A program made the translations under genes and the position numbers. The notes beneath the pieces were generated by a model. It searched no databases. It was not told where the DNA came from and saw only the letters and a list, made by a program, of their open reading frames with translations. 64,000 nucleotides of DNA from an uncultured Pseudomonadota bacterium (GTDB lineage Bacteria > Myxococcota_A > UBA9160 > PR03), in contig CAADGG010000021.1 of the NCBI GenBank assembly GCA_900696485.1, forward strand, positions 17,501-81,500, given 5' to 3'. This document shows positions 56,576 to 64,000 of this stretch, piece by piece (position 1 is the stretch's first letter; every line of letters starts with the position of its first letter).

Positions 56576-57946
56576 TTGGCAGATCCGTCGGACGAACTCG
56601 CTGCCGCCCCGGCAGTTGCGCGCTCGTTGCACCTCGTGTTCACGGACGCGGGAGCGTTCCTGCGGGAGTATCAGCAGAACCTCGTGAAGGGCGGCGCCTT
56701 CGTCGCGAGCGACGAGTCGTTCGAGCCCCGGGAGCTGGTCGACGTGCGCGTCGAGGCGCCGTTTGCCGATGCCAAGCTGGACCTCGCCGCCGAAGTGGTC
56801 CACTGCGGCCCGGCCGGCGTCGCCGTACAGTTCCTCGATCCGGCCCCCGATCTGCGCGCCCGCTTCGCTTCGGTGCTGCAATGCGCCGAGACGCTCCGGG
56901 AGGCTGCGGCCGCTGCGGGGGTCGCGACGGAAGTGTCGTCTCCGCAGCCCCGGGATCTGCTGGCCGGAACCGAGGAGTGGCTGACGGGCGGCGATCTCGA
57001 GGCGCTCTCGCTCGACGAAGAAGTCGCCGTCGCGGCGTCCGCGGTTGCAGATCCCGACCCGAACGAGCGGACCTTTCGGGATCGCGCCGACCGTGCGCCG
57101 ACCCGCGTGCCCGTCCGCGTGAAGGGTCCCACCGGAAACTCGTTGCGCGGCCGCACACGCGATCTCTCGAAGAGCGGAGTGTTGCTCTCGATCGATGGGG
57201 AAGAACTGCCGATCGGGCGCGAGGTCGAGCTCGAGCTGGTGCACCCGGCGACGAGCGAGGTGTTGGCCGTGACGGGTCGGGTCATGCGCCACCTGCGCGG
57301 CGACGGTGTCGTACCGGCGGTGGCGGTCGCGATCCACGCCGGGGCCCAACGCGAGGCGCTCGAACGCTTCGTCGATGAGGTCCGACGGCTCGACGACGAG
57401 CAGCAGCGGGCCGGGATCCGCGGCCCGCTCGAAGAACTCGGCGCCGTGGGTCTGCTCCAGATGTTCGCGGCGCTGGCGAGACGCGGCACGTTGACGGTGA
57501 CCTCGGGGGTCGAGGAGGGCGTCGTGTCGTTCTCCGACGGCCAGTTGGTGATGGCGCAGGTCGGTTCCGTCGCGGGCGTGAAGGCGCTCGCCCGGATCTT
57601 CGGCTGGCGCGATGGCTTCTTCGAGTTCCGGGCCACCATCGATGCCGAACCGGGCGCCGTGGACCCGACGCCGATGGAAGCGTCGATCCTCGAGGCGCTC
57701 CGCCTGCTCGACGAGGCCAACCGGCAGGCGGGTCCGGAGCTCGCCCCGGCCGCGCGTTTCCTCGTGCACCACGACATGCTCGAGACCACCCAGGGATCCC
57801 CCGACACCACCGAGGCGGCGGTCCTCGAGCTGGCGGCTGCGGGTTTCACGCTGCGTCGGATCCTCGACGTGATTCCCGAGAGCGACGTCTCGATCCGCGT
57901 CGCGATCGCCCGCCTGCTCGAGCGCGGCCTGCTCTCGGCGCGCTGA
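56576..57946 (+). CDS. PilZ-type and DUF4388 domain protein
   Basis: 456 residues. PilZ-like domain 1 spans about 10-105 (GGAFVASDESFEPRELVDVRV). A linker is followed by PilZ domain 2 at about 160-275, with R-x-P (RVPVRVKG) and the DLSKSG signature (c-di-GMP-binding arginine and Asp-x-Ser-x2-Gly forms). DUF4388 follows (about 280-370, LEELGAVGLLQMFAALARRGTLTV), then a helical tail. This combination is typical of gliding/motility-type bacteria. TTG start at 56576 with GGAGG 6 bp before it. Located between puuD-like and aldehyde dehydrogenase genes with short gaps (42 and 38 bp), so it may be cotranscribed with them. Role unknown. Confidence 0.85.
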   Translation: MADPSDELAAAPAVARSLHLVFTDAGAFLREYQQNLVKGGAFVASDESFEPRELVDVRVEAPFADAKLDLAAEVVHCGPAGVAVQFLDPAPDLRARFASVLQCAETLREAAAAAGVATEVSSPQPRDLLAGTEEWLTGGDLEALSLDEEVAVAASAVADPDPNERTFRDRADRAPTRVPVRVKGPTGNSLRGRTRDLSKSGVLLSIDGEELPIGREVELELVHPATSEVLAVTGRVMRHLRGDGVVPAVAVAIHAGAQREALERFVDEVRRLDDEQQRAGIRGPLEELGAVGLLQMFAALARRGTLTVTSGVEEGVVSFSDGQLVMAQVGSVAGVKALARIFGWRDGFFEFRATIDAEPGAVDPTPMEASILEALRLLDEANRQAGPELAPAARFLVHHDMLETTQGSPDTTEAAVLELAAAGFTLRRILDVIPESDVSIRVAIARLLERGLLSAR

Positions 57947-57984
57947 TCCGCCGCGCTCCGCGGCGGGCGCCGGGGCGGGGCGAT

Positions 57985-59469
57985 ATGCTGCCGGCCGTCT
58001 TCGGCAGCGGGGAGCAGGTGGACAGCGTCGGACTCTGGATCGAGGGACGGGTCGTCGCGACGAACGGCGCGACGGCCGATCTGTTCGAGCCCGCCACCGG
58101 CCGCGCGCTGGCGCGGGTCGCCGTGGCCGGCGCCGGAGACGCCGAGCACGCCGCCGAGGTGGCGGCGCGGGTGTTCCGCGAGGGCGCGTGGTCCCGCACG
58201 AGCGCGGCGGCGCGCCAACGCGCGCTGCTCGCGCTGGCGGCCCGGATCCGCGAGCAGGCCGAGGCCCTGGCGCAGCTCGAAGCGCGCAATGCCGGCAAGC
58301 CGATCAGCGACGCACGCTGGGAGGTCGATGCCGCCGCGCAGTGTTTCGAGTTCTTCGCCGGCGCGGCCACGGTGCTCTCGGGACGCGTGCCGCCGGTCGA
58401 CGGCCGCGGCCTTTCGGTGGTCCTGCGCAAGCCCGTGGGCCCCTGTGCGCTGATCGTGCCGTGGAACTTCCCGTTCCTGATCGCTGCCTGGAAGCTCGCA
58501 CCGGCGCTCGCGGCGGGCAACACCGTGGTGCTGAAACCCGCCAGCGCGACGCCGCTCAGCGCCCTGCGCCTCGGGCCCCTCGCGCGCGAGGCCGGGATTC
58601 CCGACGGCGTCGTCAACGTGGTCGCCGGTCCCGGGGCGAGTGCCGGCGCGGCGCTGGTGTGTCACCCCGCGATTCGCAAGATCTCGTTCACCGGGGATTC
58701 GAGCAATGGGGCCGAGATCCTGCACCTGGCCGCCCCCGACATCAAGCGCGTGTCGCTGGAGCTGGGCGGCAAGTCCGCGAGTCTCGTGTTCGCCGATGCC
58801 GATCTCGAGGCCTGCGTCGAGAGCTCCCTGCTCGCGGGGTTCGGCAATGCCGGGCAGGATTGCTGCGCGCGCAGCCGGATCCTCGTCGAAGAGTCGGTCC
58901 ACGACCGACTGGTCGAGCGCTTCACGGCGGCCACGCGCCGACTGCGCATGGGCGATCCCCTCGATTCCGACACGCAGGTGGGTTCGCTGATCTCGAGCGC
59001 ACATCGAGAACGCGTGCTCGCCTACGTCGAGACCGGACGGGCCGAGGGGGCGCGGCTCCTGTGCGGCGCGGAGATCCCGTCCGCCGGGGCGCTGGCCGGC
59101 GGTGCGTTCCTCTCGCCGGCGGTCTTCTCGGACGTGACACCCGCCATGCGCATTGCCCGCGAGGAGATCTTCGGGCCCGTCGTGGCGATCCTGCCGTTCC
59201 GCGACGAGCAGGAAGCGGTGGCGCTGGCGAACGACTCCGAGTACGGCCTTTCCGGCTCGCTGTGGACCGGCGACGCGCGGCGCGCGCTGCGGGTGGCGCG
59301 TGCGCTCGAGACCGGCGCGATCTCGGTCAACGCCAGCCGCAGCGTCTTTCTCGAGGCGCCGTTCGGCGGCTGGAAGCGCAGCGGCATGGGGCGCGAACTC
59401 GGCATCGAGGCGCTCGAAGGCTATACGGAGACGACCTCCATCTACTTCGAGACCGAGACGGAAGGGTGA
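57985..59469 (+). CDS. Aldehyde dehydrogenase (NAD(P)-dependent)
   Basis: 494 residues. Fold landmarks: PWNFPFLIAAWKLAPAL, GVVNVVAGPG, FTGDSSNGAEIL, catalytic Glu in LELGGKSASLV and catalytic Cys in NAGQDCCARSRI, then EEIFGPVVAI. Closest to PuuC/gamma-aminobutyraldehyde or betaine aldehyde dehydrogenases by general form. Placed three genes after the GS-like ligase, it could oxidise a gamma-glutamyl aminoaldehyde; this is inference. ATG at 57985; a GTG at 58018 also has a GGGGAG site near it. The last residues are charged. Confidence 0.9.
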   Translation: MLPAVFGSGEQVDSVGLWIEGRVVATNGATADLFEPATGRALARVAVAGAGDAEHAAEVAARVFREGAWSRTSAAARQRALLALAARIREQAEALAQLEARNAGKPISDARWEVDAAAQCFEFFAGAATVLSGRVPPVDGRGLSVVLRKPVGPCALIVPWNFPFLIAAWKLAPALAAGNTVVLKPASATPLSALRLGPLAREAGIPDGVVNVVAGPGASAGAALVCHPAIRKISFTGDSSNGAEILHLAAPDIKRVSLELGGKSASLVFADADLEACVESSLLAGFGNAGQDCCARSRILVEESVHDRLVERFTAATRRLRMGDPLDSDTQVGSLISSAHRERVLAYVETGRAEGARLLCGAEIPSAGALAGGAFLSPAVFSDVTPAMRIAREEIFGPVVAILPFRDEQEAVALANDSEYGLSGSLWTGDARRALRVARALETGAISVNASRSVFLEAPFGGWKRSGMGRELGIEALEGYTETTSIYFETETEG

Positions 59470-59474
59470 GCCCC

Positions 59475-60254
59475 ATGGCGGATCGATTGGCGGGAAAGGT
59501 GGCACTGATCACCGGCGGCGCAAGCGGGATCGGCCGGCAGGCGGGTCTGCTGTTCGCGTCGGAGGGCGCGAAGCTCGTGATCGCCGACGTCGACGGGGCG
59601 GCCGCCGAACGCACCGCCGCCGAGGTGCGGGCTCGCGGCGGCACGGCGGAAGCCGTCGCCTGCGATGTCGCGTGCAGCGAAGACGTGCGCAGCGCCGTCG
59701 ATCGCGCGGAACGGAGCTACGGCGCGCTGCACGTGCTGTTCAACAACGCCGGGATCTTTCCGGCCGAGGACGGCTCGCCCGTCGAGACGCCGGAGGCGGT
59801 CTTCGACCGGGTGCTCGCCGTCAACACGAAGGGCGTGTTCCTCGGCTGCAAACACGGGATCCCGGCGCTGCTCCGGGCCGGGGGCGGCTCGATCGTCAAC
59901 ACCGCGTCGTTCGTGGCGGTGCTGGGCGCTGCGACGTCGCAGGTGGCGTACACCGCGAGCAAGGGCGCCGTGTTGGCGATGACGCGCGAGATCGCGATCG
60001 AATACGCGCGGCGCGGGATCCGCGCCAATGCGCTGTGCCCGGGACCCGTCAACACCCCTCTGTTGGCCGAGCTGCTGGCGTCTCCGGAGGCCCGGCAGCG
60101 ACGGCTCGTGCACGTTCCGATGGGTCGCCTCGCCGAGCCGATCGAAGTGGCGCGCGCGGCGCTGTTCCTCGCGTCCGAGGAGTCCTCGTACGTGAACGGC
60201 ACCACATTCCTCGTCGATGGCGGGATCACGGCGGCCTACGTCACGCCGGAGTGA
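59475..60254 (+). CDS. Short-chain dehydrogenase/reductase
   Basis: 259 residues, classical SDR. NAD(P) motif GGASGIG (residues about 14-20), NNAGIF near 90, and the catalytic Ser-Tyr-Lys with S in NTASFVA, YTASKGA, then CPGPVNTP; acidic residue D37 in IADVDG suggests NAD preference. Substrate unknown. ATG at 59475, 5 bp after the aldehyde dehydrogenase stop with GAAGGGTGAG upstream, so both are likely in one transcript. Ends 31 bp from the convergent nadB. Confidence 0.92.
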   Translation: MADRLAGKVALITGGASGIGRQAGLLFASEGAKLVIADVDGAAAERTAAEVRARGGTAEAVACDVACSEDVRSAVDRAERSYGALHVLFNNAGIFPAEDGSPVETPEAVFDRVLAVNTKGVFLGCKHGIPALLRAGGGSIVNTASFVAVLGAATSQVAYTASKGAVLAMTREIAIEYARRGIRANALCPGPVNTPLLAELLASPEARQRRLVHVPMGRLAEPIEVARAALFLASEESSYVNGTTFLVDGGITAAYVTPE

Positions 60255-60285
60255 AGGAGGCGCCGGCGCGAGCCGCTCGCCGCGC

Positions 60286-61917
60286 TCACGCCACCCGCGG
60301 TCCGGCGCCGATGGGCTTGCGGATCAGCGTCTCGACCCGGTAGCGGGCGTCGTCCGTCTCGCGGTGATCGAGGTTGTAGTGCAGACCGCGGCTTTCCTTG
60401 CGCCAGGCCGCGCACTCGATCACCAGCGCGGCGACCCGGGCCAGGTTGCGCAGCTCGAGCAGGTCCGGCGTCACACGGAAGTTCCAGTAGTACTCGTCGA
60501 TCTCGCCCTGCAGCAGGGCCAGCCGGTGACGCGCGCGAGCGAGGCGCTTGTCGCTGCGCACGATGCCGACGTAGTTCCACATGAAGCGGCGGACCTCCTC
60601 CCAGTTCTGGGTGATCATCACCGCCTCATCGCTGTCGCGGACCCACTGCGCCTGCCAGGTGGGAACGCTCGCCGGAGCCTGCGCCGCTCCGTGCCGCTTC
60701 CGGCTCTCGTTGGCCGCGGCGTCGGCGAACACGACGCATTCGAGCAGCGAGTTCGAGGCGAGTCGGTTGGCGCCGTGCAGGCCCGTGCAGGTGACCTCGC
60801 CTGCAGCGAACAGGTTGGGCAGGTCCGTCTCCCCGCGCAGGTCGGTCCGCACGCCGCCGCAGGTGTAGTGCGCCGCCGGCACGACGGGGATGGGTTGCCG
60901 CGTGATGTCGATGCCGTACTGCAGGCAGCGTTCGTAGATGTTGGGGAAGCGCTCGCGCACGAAGCCCGGATCGCGATGCGTGATGTCGAGCAGCACGTGC
61001 TCGGCCCCGGAACGCTTGAGTTCGGCGTCGATCGCGCGGGCGACGACGTCGCGGGGCGCGAGGTCCGCCATCTCGTGGACCTGCGACATGAAGGCGACGC
61101 CGTCACGGGTGCGCAGGATCCCGCCTTCCCCGCGCACGGCCTCGGTGATCAGGAACGACTTGGAGTGCGGATGGAACAGGCAGGTGGGATGGAACTGCAT
61201 GAATTCCATGTTCGAGACGGTGGCGCCCGCCCGATAGGCCATCGCGACCCCGTCGCCGGACGCGACGTCGGGGTTGGAGGTGTAGAGATAGACCTTGCCG
61301 GCCCCGCCCGTCGCGAGCAACGTGATCGGCGCCAGGAAGCGATGCACCAGCGTGCTGTTCGCGTCGAGCACATAGGCGCCGAGGCAGCGCTCCGGCCCGG
61401 CGACGCCGGAGCGCCGTGCGGTGATCAGATCGACCGCCAGATGGCTCTCGAAGAACGCGATCCCGGGGTGCGCGCGCGCCCGTGCGAGCAGCGCGCGTTC
61501 GAGTTCGCGGCCGGTCGTGTCGCGATGGTGCAGGATGCGGCGCCGGGTATGCCCTCCCTCGCGGCCGAGGGCGTAGCCGTGTCCCGCAGGAGTGTCGGGC
61601 GCCGCCGCGTCGAAGCGCGCACCGAGCGCGCGGAGCGACTCGATCATCGCCGGCGCCCGCTCCACGACGTGCTGCACGACCTCCTCGCGGCACAGGCCCG
61701 CGCCGGCGCGCAGGGTGTCCTGCACGTGCGCTTCGAACGAGTCGTCGTCGCCGAGCACGGCGGCGATCCCGCCCTGGGCCCAGGCCGTCGCGGACTCGTC
61801 GGCGGCGCGTTTGGTGACGATGCCGACCCGCCCATGCTCCGCGACGCGCAGCGCATAGAACAGGCCCGCCATGCCGCTGCCGAGGACCAGGAAGTCGAAA
61901 TCGTGACGTTCGGGCAT
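60286..61917 (-). CDS. nadB: L-aspartate oxidase
   Basis: 543 residues. First step of de novo NAD synthesis: aspartate to iminoaspartate with FAD. FAD motif FLVLGSGMAGLFYALRVA at about 9-26, then ESATAWAQGGIAAVL, HYTCGGVRTDL and GLHGANRLASNSLLE. The C-terminal helical domain is complete. The ATG at 61917 fits family length; the longer frame to 62037 adds non-homologous sequence. The bases before this ATG, read on the minus strand, are pyrimidine-rich with no ribosome site, so it may be leaderless. No nadA or nadC is adjacent. Confidence 0.95.
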   Translation of the reverse strand: MPERHDFDFLVLGSGMAGLFYALRVAEHGRVGIVTKRAADESATAWAQGGIAAVLGDDDSFEAHVQDTLRAGAGLCREEVVQHVVERAPAMIESLRALGARFDAAAPDTPAGHGYALGREGGHTRRRILHHRDTTGRELERALLARARAHPGIAFFESHLAVDLITARRSGVAGPERCLGAYVLDANSTLVHRFLAPITLLATGGAGKVYLYTSNPDVASGDGVAMAYRAGATVSNMEFMQFHPTCLFHPHSKSFLITEAVRGEGGILRTRDGVAFMSQVHEMADLAPRDVVARAIDAELKRSGAEHVLLDITHRDPGFVRERFPNIYERCLQYGIDITRQPIPVVPAAHYTCGGVRTDLRGETDLPNLFAAGEVTCTGLHGANRLASNSLLECVVFADAAANESRKRHGAAQAPASVPTWQAQWVRDSDEAVMITQNWEEVRRFMWNYVGIVRSDKRLARARHRLALLQGEIDEYYWNFRVTPDLLELRNLARVAALVIECAAWRKESRGLHYNLDHRETDDARYRVETLIRKPIGAGPRVA

Positions 61918-62066
61918 AGGAGGAGCGCGGAGTGTACCGCGCGGCGCTCGGGCCCGGGAATCGCTGCTCAGGCAAAGCCGGGGAACGCCCGAAAAGGGCA
62001 GCGACCGATCCCGGCGTTGCGCCCCCGGAGGGAACACGGGATCCGTCGGGATCGAGGAGGCACGGC

Positions 62067-62756
62067 TTGCCGACGTTCGCGCGGATCGGGGGACTCATCC
62101 TCCTGCTGCTCGCCCTCGAGGCCGGGACGGCCCGGGAGGCGAGGGCGGAGTTCTATCGCTGGGTCGATGCCGACGGCGTCGTGCACCTCACGGACTCTCC
62201 GGGCGACCGCCGCTATGCCCGCTACCAGCCGAGCCCGGGTGGCACCGGTGCGGGCATCCGCGCGATCACGCGGCGCTCCTCGACGCTCGGTCTCGGACGG
62301 CGCGAAATCCGCTATTCCCTCGGGGCCCTCAGTTCGCAGCGACCGGGCGATCGCTCCGCGCCCGGCGCGTACGATGCCATGATCCGTGCGACCGCCCGCC
62401 GCTACGGCGTTCCGGCGGCGCTGGTGAAGGCCGTCGTCAAGACCGAGTCGAACTTCCAGCGCCATGCGGTCTCGCGAGCCGGAGCCCAGGGTCTGATGCA
62501 GCTCATGCCGCAGACGGCCGCGGAACTCGGGATCCAGAATCCGTTCAGCCCCGAGGAGAACCTCCACGGCGGCACGCGCTACCTGCGGACGATGATCGAC
62601 CGCTTCGGGGGGGACTGGAAGCACGCGCTGGCGGCGTACAATGCCGGACCGGGCGCCGTCGATCAGTACGGCGGGATTCCGCCCTATCGCGAGACGCGGG
62701 AGTACGTCGAGCGCGTCCTTCACTACTATCGCCGTTACGATGGTGACTTCAATTGA
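62067..62756 (+). CDS. DUF4124 and lytic transglycosylase (SLT) protein
   Basis: 229 residues. A TTG at 62067 is preceded by GAGGAGG and opens a signal peptide (residues 1-27, PTFARIGGLILLLLALE, cut before EFYRW). Residues about 28-60 are a DUF4124 module (FYRWVDADGVVHLTDSP). From about 112 comes an SLT/goose-lysozyme-like fold, with catalytic Glu in VKTESNFQ and AQGLMQLMPQTAAELGI, then AAYNAGPGAV. It cleaves peptidoglycan in the periplasm. A longer frame to 61932 is not conserved. Overlaps pgsA by 17 bp, so the pair is likely coupled. Confidence 0.92.
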   Translation: MPTFARIGGLILLLLALEAGTAREARAEFYRWVDADGVVHLTDSPGDRRYARYQPSPGGTGAGIRAITRRSSTLGLGRREIRYSLGALSSQRPGDRSAPGAYDAMIRATARRYGVPAALVKAVVKTESNFQRHAVSRAGAQGLMQLMPQTAAELGIQNPFSPEENLHGGTRYLRTMIDRFGGDWKHALAAYNAGPGAVDQYGGIPPYRETREYVERVLHYYRRYDGDFN

Positions 62757-63387
62757 TGAATCGACCCCCGCGGCGCCGGCCGTGGCCCCGCGGCTCCCCA
62801 CCCCCGAACGCCTCTGGAACCTGCCCAATACGATCACGATGCTGCGCGCGGCCATCGTGCCGGTGCTGCTGCTGTTCCCGGAGGCGGCTGGAAGCCGGCT
62901 CGGGTCCCAGTTGCTCGCCGGACTCTTCATCCTGGCGGCCGTCACGGACCTGCTCGACGGCTGGCTCGCCCGGCGCGGCCAGCAGGTCACGCAGATCGGC
63001 AAGCTGATCGATCCGTTGGCCGACAAGTTGCTGGTCGCGACGGCGCTGATCGTGCTGCTGGCTGGCGGACGGATTCCGAGCTGGGGCACGCCGATGGTGG
63101 TCGTGATCATCGGGCGTGAGCTGGCCGTGACGGGCCTGCGCGGCTTCGCCCAGGCCGATGGCCACATCATGGCGGCGGACTGGTCCGGCAAGCTCAAGGC
63201 CCTGCTGCAGAACATCGCCATCGGCGCGTTGCTGTTTCCGACTCCTCAATGGGGTCTGCCGGCACACACGATCGGCCTCTCGTTCCTCGTCGCGGCGACG
63301 GCGCTCACGCTGTGGTCCGGCTACGGCTACTTTGCGAGTTATTTCGGGGAGGCGGGCCTGCGGGCCCGCAGGGAGAAGAGACGATGA
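62740..63387 (+). CDS. pgsA: CDP-diacylglycerol-glycerol-3-phosphate 3-phosphatidyltransferase
   Basis: 215 residues, membrane enzyme for phosphatidylglycerol phosphate. The CDP-alcohol phosphotransferase motif D-G-x2-A-R-x8-G-x3-D-x3-D is complete (LLDGWLARRGQ, then GKLIDPLADK), about residues 69-95. Four or five hydrophobic helices follow. ATG at 62740 lies within the end of the transglycosylase gene; a GTG at 62743 is an alternative. The stop shares 4 bp (ATGA) with the following gene. Uses CDP-DAG from CdsA. Confidence 0.94.
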   Translation: MVTSIDESTPAAPAVAPRLPTPERLWNLPNTITMLRAAIVPVLLLFPEAAGSRLGSQLLAGLFILAAVTDLLDGWLARRGQQVTQIGKLIDPLADKLLVATALIVLLAGGRIPSWGTPMVVVIIGRELAVTGLRGFAQADGHIMAADWSGKLKALLQNIAIGALLFPTPQWGLPAHTIGLSFLVAATALTLWSGYGYFASYFGEAGLRARREKRR

Positions 63388-64000
63388 GCAGACTCCGCGA
63401 TCTCGGTGCGCGCATCGACGCGCGACAGACGCGAATCGGAGTCATGGGACTCGGCTACGTCGGCCTGCCGCTCGCGGTGGAGTTCGCCAAGGCCGGTTTC
63501 CCGGTGACGGGTTTCGAGCTCGACGGAGAGAAGGTCCGCGCCGTTCTCGACGGGCGCTCCTACATCGAAGACGTCCCGGCGGCCGAGATCGCCGCGGTGC
63601 GCGAGCGGGGGCACCTCGTCGCCACCGGCGACATGGGGGAGCTCGCCGGCTGTGACGTCATCAACGTCTGCGTGCCGACGCCGCTGACCAAGACCAAGGA
63701 TCCAGACTTCTCGTTCATGGCCGCCGCCGTCGAGGAGATCCGCAAGCGCCTGCGCGGCGGGCAACTGGTGATCCTCGGCAGCACGACGTACCCGGGCACG
63801 ACCCACGAGCTGTTCCTGCCCTTGCTCGAGGCGTCGGGTCTGCGCGTCGGGGAGGACTTCTCGCTGGCCTTCGCGCCCGAGCGCATCGATCCGGCCAACA
63901 AGCAGTTCAAGGTCCGGAACGTCCCGAAGGTGGTCGGCGGCGAGACGCCGCTCTGCACCGAACTCGCGGTGAAGGTGTTCCAACCGGTCGTCGACACCGT
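63384..64000 (+). CDS. Nucleotide-sugar dehydrogenase (UDP-ManNAc/GlcNAc type), N-terminal part
   Basis: 205 codons visible; the gene runs off the right edge, so it is not truncated in nature as far as seen. Rossmann motif GVMGLGYVGLPLAVEFAKAG at about 19-38; then VCVPTPLTKTKDPD, GSTTYPGTT, and FAPERIDPAN, typical of the UDP-N-acetyl-D-mannosaminuronate/glucosaminuronate dehydrogenases (WecC/TviB type) rather than UDP-glucose dehydrogenase. It makes sugar acids for surface polysaccharide. ATG at 63384 overlaps pgsA by 4 bp. The catalytic Cys would lie beyond the window. Confidence 0.9.
   Translation, partial: MSRLRDLGARIDARQTRIGVMGLGYVGLPLAVEFAKAGFPVTGFELDGEKVRAVLDGRSYIEDVPAAEIAAVRERGHLVATGDMGELAGCDVINVCVPTPLTKTKDPDFSFMAAAVEEIRKRLRGGQLVILGSTTYPGTTHELFLPLLEASGLRVGEDFSLAFAPERIDPANKQFKVRNVPKVVGGETPLCTELAVKVFQPVVDT

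Overview
The window comes from a GC-rich Gram-negative bacterium. LpxC (lipid A synthesis), two lipoprotein-type secreted proteins, an NtrY/NtrX-like sigma-54 two-component pair, a Ser/Thr kinase with TPRs, a PilZ/DUF4388 protein and a multihaem cytochrome together suggest a deltaproteobacterial-type lineage (Myxococcota, Desulfobacterota or Binatota relatives). That placement is inference from gene content; no species can be named. Most of the window is chromosomal housekeeping sequence, packed into operons with many 4-bp stop/start overlaps and many GTG and TTG start codons. I see no prophage, insertion sequence, tRNA or CRISPR array.

Layout. 1-1262: 3' half of a 23S rRNA, 5S rRNA and the rRNA terminator. 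1375-7019: a propeller lipoprotein, a metallo-beta-lactamase-fold hydrolase, a membrane-anchored sorbosone-dehydrogenase-like protein with a cytochrome c tail, then L24, L33 and a 7-iron ferredoxin. 7032-9642: aroE, purE, a family 4 uracil-DNA glycosylase and a crotonase remnant. 9654-14645, minus strand: a thioredoxin/octahaem cytochrome fusion, a J-domain protein and an Hsp70 variant. 14837-17982: yebC-ruvC-ruvA-ruvB. 17981-20996: a TPR/Ser-Thr kinase gene bracketed by two copies of an inverted-repeat element. 21423-30087: lpxC convergent with a giant TPR gene of about 2,550 codons.

30165-36183 is an overlapping chain ntrY-like, ntrX-like, rimI, pyrK, pyrD. 36632-45710 is the classical rimP-nusA-infB-ylxP-rbfA-truB-rpsO-pnp translation/RNA cluster. 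It carries a pyrimidine-rich tandem repeat in its leader and a 32-bp hairpin repeat array between rpsO and pnp. dut and cdsA follow.

47269-54338 is a purine operon, purB-purS-purC-purQ-purL-purF, which with purE upstream covers much of IMP synthesis. It runs by overlap into a glutamine-synthetase-like gene, a PuuD-like amidotransferase-fold hydrolase, a PilZ protein, an aldehyde dehydrogenase and a short-chain dehydrogenase. These may form a gamma-glutamyl-amine degradation set. The right end holds nadB (minus), a DUF4124/transglycosylase protein, pgsA and the start of a nucleotide-sugar dehydrogenase that runs off the window.

The least ordinary items are the thioredoxin/octahaem fusion with its duplicated tetrahaem module, the inverted-repeat elements flanking the TPR kinase and fused to the stop codons before them, the hairpin array in the rpsO-pnp gap, the lid-less Hsp70 and the crotonase remnant.
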